Below, piece by piece: positions 6,379 to 12,345 of a stretch of DNA of 12,345 bases (position 1 is its first letter; each line of letters opens with the position of its first letter). Source of the DNA: Candidatus Aegiribacteria sp. (lineage in GTDB: Bacteria; Fermentibacterota; Fermentibacteria; Fermentibacterales; Fermentibacteraceae); the NCBI GenBank assembly GCA_030634715.1, contig DAOWAG010000015.1, forward strand, positions 1-12,345, written 5' to 3'. The notes under the pieces were generated by a model. That model did no database searches. It worked only from the letters and a program-made list of their open reading frames with translations, and was not told the origin of the DNA. The translations under genes were made by a program, and so were the position numbers.

Positions 6379-8250
6379 ATGTCCGAGCGTGCGAGAAAAC
6401 TGAAGTTTAAAACTGAAACAAAAAAGATTCTGGATATTGTTATCAACAGTCTGTATTCACATCCTGACATATTCCTGCGTGAACTTATTTCAAACTCATC
6501 CGATGCCCTTGATAAGCTTCGCTTCTCGATGCTTACCTCACCTGAACTCGCATCTGACAGAGAGCTCAGGATTGACATTATTCCTGATAAGGACAGTGGA
6601 ACTCTTACCGTTCGTGATAATGGAATAGGCATGACTGATGATGAAATGGCAACGGAACTGGGAACAATTGCCCATTCCGGATCAAGGAGCTTTCTTGACA
6701 CCTTAAGTATGTCTGACGCTGAGAAAACGCCTGAACTCATTGGACAGTTCGGAGTAGGTTTTTATTCAACTTTCATGGTTGCGGATAAAGTAGAAGTGCT
6801 GTCCCGGACAAGTGGGAGCGATGAACCGGGGTATAGATGGTCCTCAACAGGTCATGAAACATTCAGCCTCAAGCAGGAGGACGATATTCCGGAGGGCACC
6901 AGTGTCATCCTTCATCTGAAGGAGGATATGAGCGAGTATCTTGACAGCTACAGGCTGAGGGAACTGGTTCGTAAATACTCCGATTTCATTTCCTATCCGG
7001 TCTATATCGAGACAGATGAAGAGGAAGAAAAAGAAAAGGAAAAACCGGTTAACACTCAGAAACCGATCTGGACGCGCTCTGAGGATAAAGTAACAGACGA
7101 GGAGTACAACGAGTTCTACAGTCATCTGAGCTTTGATATCCAGAAACCTCTCTCAAGGCTTGTATTCCATGCCGAGGGTACAACTGAATTCCACTCTTTG
7201 CTCTTCCTGCCTTCCTCTCGAACATTGGAGATGCTGATGCCGGATTTCAAGACCGGTATCCGGCTCTATGTGAAAAAGGTAATGATCATGGAAGAAGCGG
7301 ACGAGCTTCTTCCAAGGTACCTGCGTTTCATAAAGGGTGTTGTCGAATCCGGTGATCTGCCTCTCAATATTTCGAGGGAAACACTCCAGGGTAACCGGAC
7401 TGTAAGGATTATCAGAAAGGCACTTACGGGAAAGGTGCTCAGCTGGTTTTCGGACATGCTGGAGAATGAGCCCGAGTTATACAGGAAATTCTTCATAAAC
7501 TACGGTGATCTTCTCAAAGAAGGTATATATTCTGACATCCAGCACCGCGAAAAACTTGCTGACCTCCTTATGGTATGGACATCAAAGAGCGGGGACGAGC
7601 AGAAGAGTCTCAGGAAGATTGTGGAAGACCTTCCTGAAGACATCGATCGAATCTTCTATATAACCGGAACGGACCGGAAAGAACTGGCAGCCTCTCCTTA
7701 CCTCGAATCCGTGGGAAAGACTGATGTAGAGGTTCTGCTGTTCGACAGCCCCGTTGATGAGTTCATGCTTCAATCGCTTGGGGAGTATAAGGGAAAGAAG
7801 CTTGTATCTCTTCTCAGGGAAGTTGATGTTGAGGATCTGACAGAGGTGGAGAAGGCGGAGAAGAAGAACGCTGAGGAGACCTATGCAGGACTGCTGGAAT
7901 ACATCAAAGATCAGCTTGGAGACAGGGTGGAAGCCGTTCGTTTCTCACCCAGACTGAAAGACAGCCCCTGTATACTGGTCAATGACAAGAACGACCCTGG
8001 TGAAATGTTCAGACAGATGATGAAAACCATGAATCAGGAGATACCTGAGGCGAAGAAAATTCTTGAACTGAATCCAGTCCATCCAGTAATTTCGATGCTG
8101 CAGGAACTGTACGATAAGGAAAGATCCGGTGAAAAGCTGAAGAACTACGTGAATATTCTGTTCGATCTTGGCCAGATAATGGCAGGAGGACGCCCAGGTG
8201 ATCCGATTACTTTCGGCAAACGCATCACCGACCTCCTATCAGGGACGTAG
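6379..8250 (+). CDS. htpG: Molecular chaperone HtpG (Hsp90 family)
   Basis: Bacterial Hsp90, an ATP-driven dimeric cytosolic chaperone, complete at 623 residues. The N-terminal GHKL ATPase shows ELISNSSDA with catalytic E35 and Mg-binding N39, DNGIGM with D80, and the lid and nucleotide loop GQFGVGFYS (122-130). The middle domain holds the IWTR segment and NISRE with the gamma-phosphate-contacting Arg333. The C-terminal dimerisation domain ends GKRITDLLSGT. A short charged linker (EEEEKEKEKP, about residues 215-225) joins the first two domains. The ATG at 6379 is preferred: AGGAG at 6369-6373 lies five bases before it, whereas the in-frame GTG at 6373 overlaps that ribosome site. It may be cotranscribed with the hydrolase just upstream; I see no heat-shock CIRCE-type element in the 33-base gap. 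Confidence 0.98.
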   Translation: MSERARKLKFKTETKKILDIVINSLYSHPDIFLRELISNSSDALDKLRFSMLTSPELASDRELRIDIIPDKDSGTLTVRDNGIGMTDDEMATELGTIAHSGSRSFLDTLSMSDAEKTPELIGQFGVGFYSTFMVADKVEVLSRTSGSDEPGYRWSSTGHETFSLKQEDDIPEGTSVILHLKEDMSEYLDSYRLRELVRKYSDFISYPVYIETDEEEEKEKEKPVNTQKPIWTRSEDKVTDEEYNEFYSHLSFDIQKPLSRLVFHAEGTTEFHSLLFLPSSRTLEMLMPDFKTGIRLYVKKVMIMEEADELLPRYLRFIKGVVESGDLPLNISRETLQGNRTVRIIRKALTGKVLSWFSDMLENEPELYRKFFINYGDLLKEGIYSDIQHREKLADLLMVWTSKSGDEQKSLRKIVEDLPEDIDRIFYITGTDRKELAASPYLESVGKTDVEVLLFDSPVDEFMLQSLGEYKGKKLVSLLREVDVEDLTEVEKAEKKNAEETYAGLLEYIKDQLGDRVEAVRFSPRLKDSPCILVNDKNDPGEMFRQMMKTMNQEIPEAKKILELNPVHPVISMLQELYDKERSGEKLKNYVNILFDLGQIMAGGRPGDPITFGKRITDLLSGT

Positions 8251-8272
8251 CATATTTCAACCTATGATATGA

Positions 8273-8313
8273 AACCGGTGATTCGTTAGCCGAAGGCGAT
8301 CGAATCACCGGTT
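8273..8313. terminator. Long hairpin between convergent htpG and the propeller gene
   Basis: Perfect 13-base arms, AACCGGTGATTCG (8273-8285) and CGAATCACCGGTT (8301-8313), enclose 15 bases that can form a further GCC/GGC stem capped by GAA (8289-8297). Position between two convergent genes fits a bidirectional terminator or mRNA 3'-end structure. The plus strand continues CCCTGTC with no T-run; the minus strand has only TTT. Confidence 0.6.
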
Positions 8314-8333
8314 CCCTGTCAGGAATCAGTAAC

Positions 8334-9479
8334 TTACATCTGTTCCCATTCGTCCTTTTCTTCAGTTATCGCCATCAGCCAGATCTTTGAATAGTAATCC
8401 GGGTTAATCGAATAGGCCATAATGCCATGTTCATCGATGACGAAATCCCAGAACTGAGCATCATCTCCGATACCTTCGACTTCAGCCACGAAAAGTGAGT
8501 TACCCTGAGCATCGTAGACATCGAATACAGGGCTGAGTTCGGATCCTCTTCTGACCCATATTCTACCCAGACCATCGCAGCCGATATCGCTTATTGTCCA
8601 TCTGTACGGTTCCGGGTTGTATTCGATCACAACACCCTGAGCACCGATGTTGCGAAGCCACGCTTCCATCCAGTCCTTTTCCTCCTGGATCTCCTCCGGT
8701 GATTTCTCTACACGTGGAACATCCTTTTCGATTCGCAGGATCTGATTTCCATCCCTGTCAAAAACATTCACGATATAATCATCGGTGGAGTATTGAGAGA
8801 GGTATACATTGCCGGATCTGTCAGCGAAGAATTCATGGCTGAAAAGGGTCTGATTTAGTATTCCGGTCAGGTCGGTGGGGTCGAACTCGAATTCGGTTTC
8901 ATAGTAGAGCACAGATGGTTCATTGTCCTCCTCATACCTTCCGATCAAGAAATCCGAAATCAGTTCACCATCGACAAAATCTACAGTAAGCTTCAACGCG
9001 ATATAGGCGTTGGAATCTGCTCCCACCATATTCATTGGCGGATTGTTGGTGAACTCGGCTGAAAGACCCTCCCATTCCCCGTCAGGCAGGAAATTTTGTA
9101 TCCCGCCCTGCATAGGAGCGCAGATCGAAATCCTTCCATCACCGAGAACCGCCATTGCAAACGCCATGGTAATCTCACCTGGACCGTTTCCCTCACGCGC
9201 GATCTTTCTGATGAATTCCCCGCTTGGAGAATAGACTTTTACGCAGCAGGCTCCTCTGTCCAGAATGTAGATATTACCGTCAGGACCATGTGCAAGAGCA
9301 TCTATCGAGGCGAAGACGTAGTTGCTGTCCCCGAGTTCAACACCGATTGAATCGGTTATTATTATTGAAACCCTCTCTTCGATTTCCTGTACGTCCACAG
9401 AGACTGGCTCTGATTCACCACCTCCACAGCCGGATATTACCGCAATTGCAAATGCCAGTGCTATACTCAGTGTTCTCAT
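8334..9479 (-). CDS. 6-bladed beta-propeller (NHL-like) lipoprotein
   Basis: A 381-residue predicted lipoprotein. The signal peptide ends in the lipobox ISGC with Cys18, followed by a GGG linker. The mature part carries NHL/6-bladed-propeller repeats, clearest near the N-terminus: IDALAHGPDGNIYILDRG, then VKVYSPSGEFIRKIAREGNGPGEI, then AVLGDGRISIC. Further blades are visible as the ADRSGNVYLSQYS and NVFDRDGNQILRI pair and, near the end, GLGRIWVRR with FDVYDAQGNSLF. Such propellers usually bind ligands or partners, and this sequence shows no catalytic motif. ATG at 9479 is chosen because it gives a standard signal peptide; AGGAG lies at 9496-9492, 12 bases upstream, a long spacing. In-frame ATG at 9509 and TTG at 9515 would only add residues before the signal peptide. 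Many paralogues of this type occur in FCB and Gemmatimonadota genomes; its specific role is unknown. Confidence 0.82.
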   Translation of the reverse strand: MRTLSIALAFAIAVISGCGGGESEPVSVDVQEIEERVSIIITDSIGVELGDSNYVFASIDALAHGPDGNIYILDRGACCVKVYSPSGEFIRKIAREGNGPGEITMAFAMAVLGDGRISICAPMQGGIQNFLPDGEWEGLSAEFTNNPPMNMVGADSNAYIALKLTVDFVDGELISDFLIGRYEEDNEPSVLYYETEFEFDPTDLTGILNQTLFSHEFFADRSGNVYLSQYSTDDYIVNVFDRDGNQILRIEKDVPRVEKSPEEIQEEKDWMEAWLRNIGAQGVVIEYNPEPYRWTISDIGCDGLGRIWVRRGSELSPVFDVYDAQGNSLFVAEVEGIGDDAQFWDFVIDEHGIMAYSINPDYYSKIWLMAITEEKDEWEQM

Positions 9480-9561
9480 AAGTGCTGCCTGCTCCTTTCT
9501 GAAAAGCATTTTCAAGATAACTACCAGTTTCCCGAGAAGGAAATTATCTGGCGTCTTTCAT

Positions 9562-9577
9562 ATTGAAAAATTTCAAT
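9562..9577. promoter_or_regulatory. Palindrome ATTGAAA-AA-TTTCAAT upstream of the propeller gene
   Basis: Seven-base perfect arms around AA, 83-98 bases upstream of the propeller start and inside its 200-base leader region. It could be an operator, or part of an AT-rich promoter. A GATAAT-like -10 lies downstream on the minus strand, but no well-spaced -35 accompanies it, so no promoter is assigned. Nothing else was seen in 9480-9679. Confidence 0.25.
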
Positions 9578-9679
9578 CTTCTTGTCTGATATGAATATAC
9601 TATTGAAGTAGACATTCACGTTAATCTGAGAGGTTAATGAAATGAACGATAAGTGTTTAAGGGATAGACGGAAGATCAG

Positions 9680-10210
9680 CTATTCTTCTTTTCTGCCCTT
9701 TTGACTCCCGGTAACCTCAATGTGAACAGCGTATTCCATCTGAGCGATTACTTCGCCAATTGCTTTTTTGCTGTCACTATCACCCACACTGAATGTCATA
9801 CCTCTGAGAGCATCATTCACTTCCCTGAGCCTGCGAGTTACAACACGGGCAAGAGTGAAGAGAAATAAAAGGGCGGTATCAGGATTATTGACAAGGAGAG
9901 AATCGAATTCTTTTCTTCCCATTCTTAGAAGAGATCCATCACTGATAGCTTTAACCGACGCGGATCTTGGGGTAGCGTCAAGGAAGGACATCTCTCCGAA
10001 TATCGCTCCTTTTGTGAGAATAGCATGCACAAAATCCTCACCGTAAGAATCATCATAAACCTTGAAGGAACCATCTGTAACAATGTACAGCTCCTCAGAA
10101 GTATCATTTTTTCTGATTAGTTCTTCTCCAAGCCGAACCCTGACAGTTGTACATGATCGTGCAACTTTCAGTATATCTGTTTCATCCAGCAGGTTTATTC
10201 CTGATCTCAT
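9680..10210 (-). CDS. Cyclic-nucleotide-binding domain protein without an effector domain
   Basis: A 176-residue cytosolic protein made of one CAP-family sensor domain plus a helical tail. The beta-roll opens with VRVRLGEELIRKNDTSEELYIVTDGSFKVY (split over residues 23-52), and the phosphate-binding cassette FGEMSFLDATPRSASV (71-86) keeps the Glu73 and Arg82 that contact the ribose-phosphate of cNMP. The C-helix region (LFLFTLARVVTRRLREVNDALR) follows, but there is no helix-turn-helix, kinase or channel, and the last 30 residues look soluble and charged. It may sense cAMP, cGMP or another nucleotide and act by protein contacts. ATG at 10210 is chosen because GAGG (10220-10217) lies six bases upstream; GTG at 10222 and ATG at 10216 overlap that site. 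The last codons are polar (SQKGRKEE). Confidence 0.85.
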   Translation of the reverse strand: MRSGINLLDETDILKVARSCTTVRVRLGEELIRKNDTSEELYIVTDGSFKVYDDSYGEDFVHAILTKGAIFGEMSFLDATPRSASVKAISDGSLLRMGRKEFDSLLVNNPDTALLFLFTLARVVTRRLREVNDALRGMTFSVGDSDSKKAIGEVIAQMEYAVHIEVTGSQKGRKEE

Positions 10211-10490
10211 ATTCATCCTCACTGCTTTGGCATACTCTTAAATATCGATACTCTGCTTAAACGGGAATATCTGGAATACTATAGTTTTGAGCAAGTATGA
10301 ACAATAAAATAAACTATTACCTGCTGATATAACTGGGTGAGAACCGGTGTCTATAGTCTCAAGCTGGTGAGATGGGCTTCCGGGAGTTGTATCCCTCAGA
10401 ATGCTTCGACTGTAGAATCAACCATTATCACTATTCAGAGAGGGGGCGGGATTTTCCGCCCCCTTCAGGACTGTGTTACTTGAGGCTAAA
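10211..10490. other. 280-base intergenic region
   Basis: Between the cNMP-binding gene and the duplicated-domain lipoprotein, both on the minus strand. It contains the GC-rich hairpin at 10441-10464, an AT-rich stretch around 10270-10320 and TATAGT (minus strand, about 10283-10278), a reasonable -10 for the cNMP gene but with only a poor -35 (TTGTTC, 15 bases away). No convincing gene or known structured RNA was recognised. Confidence 0.4.
10441..10464. terminator. GC-rich hairpin after the duplicated-domain lipoprotein gene
   Basis: Nine-base perfect arms, AGGGGGCGG (10441-10449) and CCGCCCCCT (10456-10464), with the loop GATTTT. It lies 27 bases past the stop codon of the minus-strand lipoprotein gene, at terminator distance. 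Read in that direction the stem is followed by CTCTGAAT, so there is no U-tract. Confidence 0.6.
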
Positions 10491-11234
10491 CTAGAGAGGT
10501 GTAATCCACTCTACTCCGAGTGCCTCGCTTCCAGGGGAGTACCATTCCCCTCTCCATATATCTTCTTCAATCAGTTCGTAGACAACAACACCTATTGAGA
10601 AGGCGGCTACGATAGTTCCGTCATCCAGCATTAGCGCACCTCCAGAAATTTCACCACCGCCATCATGGGTCCAGAGTACCACAGCTCCATCGCCAAGGGC
10701 TTGTGTCTGGAGGATACCTGTGTATTCACTTCCATCTGGATTGGTACCAGATACTTCAAATACATAAGACTCAGGCCACGGCTGGAGCGCAACAATATCA
10801 GCAGGTTCCGGCAGTGGATCTTGATTCAATTCTGCTGAGATGACCTCTATGCCCAGTTCTCCATTGAAGAAAATCCCGGCGTAACCATTATCTGTTTTAC
10901 GGAAGATATCAAGGAGCGGTCCTTCTGCTCCGACTATCATGAGATCGGGTCCGTAATCCATGCCAACTCCCTGGTAGGCAGCCACAGAACCATTAAACCA
11001 GGTGATCTGGTAAGTGCTCTCCACTTCGGTCTCAACGATCGTAACGGTACCGGAGAATGACGCGCCATCAGCGGTTATTCCCCGGGTCTGATACCTGGGG
11101 ACATCTTCGCTTGTCTCAATGGATTCGACCGGTTCTTCGATGGTTGTTTCCAGGTCGGCTGTATCCTGAGTTTCTCCGCAGGCGAGCAGCATCAGCAACA
11201 AGGTCAGCAGCAGAACGATAGCATGCTTTTTCAT
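10491..11234 (-). CDS. Lipoprotein with two tandem copies of a beta-rich domain (unrecognised function)
   Basis: A 247-residue predicted lipoprotein. The signal peptide is Leu-rich and ends LLAC with lipidation Cys19; residues 20-46 are an acidic, Thr/Glu-rich linker. The rest is two copies of one domain, about 48-134 and 157-246, joined by a Pro-rich spacer. Shared spacing: Y-x-x-x-G/S-x-x-x-DG-x-x-F/Y-x-G at the start, a Trp (W79, W188) in a central strand, a Gly-rich turn with IV (I100-V101, I208-V209), then G-x-x-x-x-G-x-E near the end (GELGIE, EALGVE). Copy 2 ends YELIEEDIWRGEWYSPG. This resembles beta-sheet repeats of secreted bacterial proteins that I cannot name. AAGGAG four bases before the ATG supports the start. 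No catalytic motif is visible. selD lies upstream on the same strand, 127 bases away. Confidence 0.75.
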   Translation of the reverse strand: MKKHAIVLLLTLLLMLLACGETQDTADLETTIEEPVESIETSEDVPRYQTRGITADGASFSGTVTIVETEVESTYQITWFNGSVAAYQGVGMDYGPDLMIVGAEGPLLDIFRKTDNGYAGIFFNGELGIEVISAELNQDPLPEPADIVALQPWPESYVFEVSGTNPDGSEYTGILQTQALGDGAVVLWTHDGGGEISGGALMLDDGTIVAAFSIGVVVYELIEEDIWRGEWYSPGSEALGVEWITPL

Positions 11235-11361
11235 AATACTCCTTTAGTTCTTTTGCTGCTGAATCCGCAGAATTGACCACTCGAATCCAGCATGTTCCAA
11301 CTTACCTGAGTGTATTTAACAGTTTGACTGTGAATCCTGGTCCAGTCCGAGCATATTTCGG

Positions 11362-12345
11362 TTATTTGATTTCCAGGAATACTGTGGGGTCGTCCAGTTT
11401 CTCAACCCTTCCGATAATGGTCGATTCTGTATCCCCATGTTCTCTGAGAGCGTTCAGGAGTGATTCAGCCTGATCCGGTGATAGGGTTGCCAGCAATCCG
11501 CCCGAGGTCTGGGCTTCTGCGAAAAGCATGAAATATCTGTTATCCAGGTTATCAGGCATCTTCAGGTGCGGTTCAACGAATTCCTTGCATTTGCATACTC
11601 CACTTGGATTGAATCTGTCAAGCAGATCCGGAAGACCCGGAAGAAGAGGAACATCTGTCGAATTGAAGACCAGTTTTACTCCGGCATTTCTCGCAACTGG
11701 AAGAGCGTGCCCCAGAAGCCCGAATCCTGTCACGTCGGTCAGGCAGCTTATGTCGAATCGCTGCATTACTTCAGATGCGTACATATTCAGGCGTTCCATC
11801 CAGTACACGAAAAGTGAGAACTGTTCTACAGTCAGCCCATCATTTAGCATTGCATCGCAGTAGACACCTGTTCCGATCGGTTTTGTCAGAATAATAACAT
11901 CGCCAGGTCTGGCGTTGTCATTAGTCAGAGCGAATTCTGGATCGGTCAGCCCTGTAACACTCATACCGTATACCATTTCTTCCTGCTCGAGCGTATGTCC
12001 GCCGAGAAGCACAACTCCGGCCTCATGGAGCTTTTCAGCGCCGCCAATGAGAAGTTCCTCAATCACTTCCACTGGGATTTTTCCCGCCGGATAAGCAAGA
12101 TGATTCATTGCCGTTATGGCCTTTGCTCCCATAGCCCAGATATCGGACATGCTGTTCGCAGCGACAATTCGACCGAAGCTGCGAGGATCGTCCACAATCG
12201 GGTAGAAGAAATCAACCGTCTGAACCAGAGCGACACCATCTGAAATTTTATAAACTCCCGCGTCGTCCATTGTCTGCATTCCAACGATGAGATTGGGTGA
12301 ATCAGGTAACGGAAGTTTTTCAAGTATCCCGGCCAGCCTGGTCGG
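11362..12345 (-). CDS. selD: Selenophosphate synthase SelD, 5' end cut by the window
   Basis: Makes selenophosphate from selenide and ATP, the selenium donor for selenocysteine and selenouridine. The frame is open to the right edge: 22 codons lie before the first Met (codon at 12279), reading PTRLAGILEKLPLPDSPNLIVG, so that Met is internal and the true start is beyond the window. Visible landmarks: DDAGVY (the Asp ATP/Mg motif), VQTVDFFYPIVDD, GRIVAANSMSDIWAMG, LGGHTLEQEE, the LTDVTGFGLLGH motif with its metal Asp, and AQTSGGLL, ending FLEIK. Aligned by eye with E. coli SelD, the first visible Pro corresponds to about residue 23, so the catalytic Cys/Sec (17) and Lys (20) lie just outside. 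Whether it is a selenoprotein cannot be told. The 127-base gap to the downstream lipoprotein gene shows no clear terminator. Confidence 0.95.
   Translation of the reverse strand, partial: PTRLAGILEKLPLPDSPNLIVGMQTMDDAGVYKISDGVALVQTVDFFYPIVDDPRSFGRIVAANSMSDIWAMGAKAITAMNHLAYPAGKIPVEVIEELLIGGAEKLHEAGVVLLGGHTLEQEEMVYGMSVTGLTDPEFALTNDNARPGDVIILTKPIGTGVYCDAMLNDGLTVEQFSLFVYWMERLNMYASEVMQRFDISCLTDVTGFGLLGHALPVARNAGVKLVFNSTDVPLLPGLPDLLDRFNPSGVCKCKEFVEPHLKMPDNLDNRYFMLFAEAQTSGGLLATLSPDQAESLLNALREHGDTESTIIGRVEKLDDPTVFLEIK

Noticed and set aside
9641..9703. Twenty-codon plus-strand ORF starting at about 9641
   Set aside because: Very short, runs into the end of the convergent cNMP gene, and its translation is unremarkable; the AGAGG upstream alone is not enough.
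10211..10440. Possible riboswitch or structured RNA in the intergenic region
   Set aside because: Local short complementarities (for example around GAGAACCGGTG and CTCAAGCTGGTGAG) do not assemble into a recognisable conserved architecture.
10372..10494. Forty-codon plus-strand ORF between the cNMP and lipoprotein genes
   Set aside because: It reads through the GC-rich hairpin and overlaps the 3' end of the opposite-strand lipoprotein gene; composition is not protein-like and the upstream purines abut the ATG with no spacing.
11235..11361. Terminator of selD
   Set aside because: Only a five-base GACTG/CAGTC complementarity is present, without a GC-rich stem or a T-run.

Overview
The window reads as chromosomal DNA of a Gram-negative (diderm) bacterium with moderate G+C. 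An MCE/Mla lipid-transport operon, a TonB-type protein and three predicted lipoproteins imply an outer membrane. A diverged 6-bladed beta-propeller lipoprotein, an effector-less cyclic-nucleotide-binding protein and a STAS-MlaE fusion together suggest a poorly characterised lineage of the FCB type (for example Fermentibacterota or Cloacimonadota). That placement is an inference from gene flavour; no rRNA or marker tree is available here.

Layout. 2-763 (+) is the ATPase of a NitT/TauT/SsuB-type importer whose partners must lie off the left edge. It converges, with four bases between stop codons, on a TonB-C-terminal-domain protein (1427-768, -). The 457-base gap 1428-1884 holds a 45-codon membrane microprotein ORF (1727-1590, -) with its own promoter-like sequence and an operator-like palindrome. 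1885-5277 (+) is a tightly packed four-gene operon: STAS-MlaE permease, MlaF-type ATPase, single-pass MCE/MlaD protein and PqiC-type auxiliary lipoprotein. After a hairpin come an alkaline-phosphatase-superfamily (sulfatase-like) hydrolase (5410-6345) and htpG/Hsp90 (6379-8250), both on the + strand.

From 8334 to the right edge everything is on the minus strand. It comprises a beta-propeller lipoprotein, a cNMP-binding domain protein, a lipoprotein built from two copies of one domain, and selD (selenophosphate synthase), which runs off the right edge just short of its catalytic Cys/Sec.

How it fits together. The four-gene operon is a self-sufficient inner-membrane lipid transporter with a periplasmic arm (MCE) and an auxiliary lipoprotein, so it mixes Mla-like and Pqi-like parts. 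The other genes look like separate transcription units: envelope energy transduction, chaperone, signalling, surface or periplasmic lipoproteins and selenium metabolism. Three gene ends are marked by strong GC-containing hairpins that all lack a T-tract.

I found no CRISPR array, insertion sequence, tRNA, rRNA or convincing riboswitch. The most unusual items are the microprotein locus with its palindrome, the Thr-type sulfatase-like enzyme and the duplicated-domain lipoprotein. Nothing here establishes an entirely new system.
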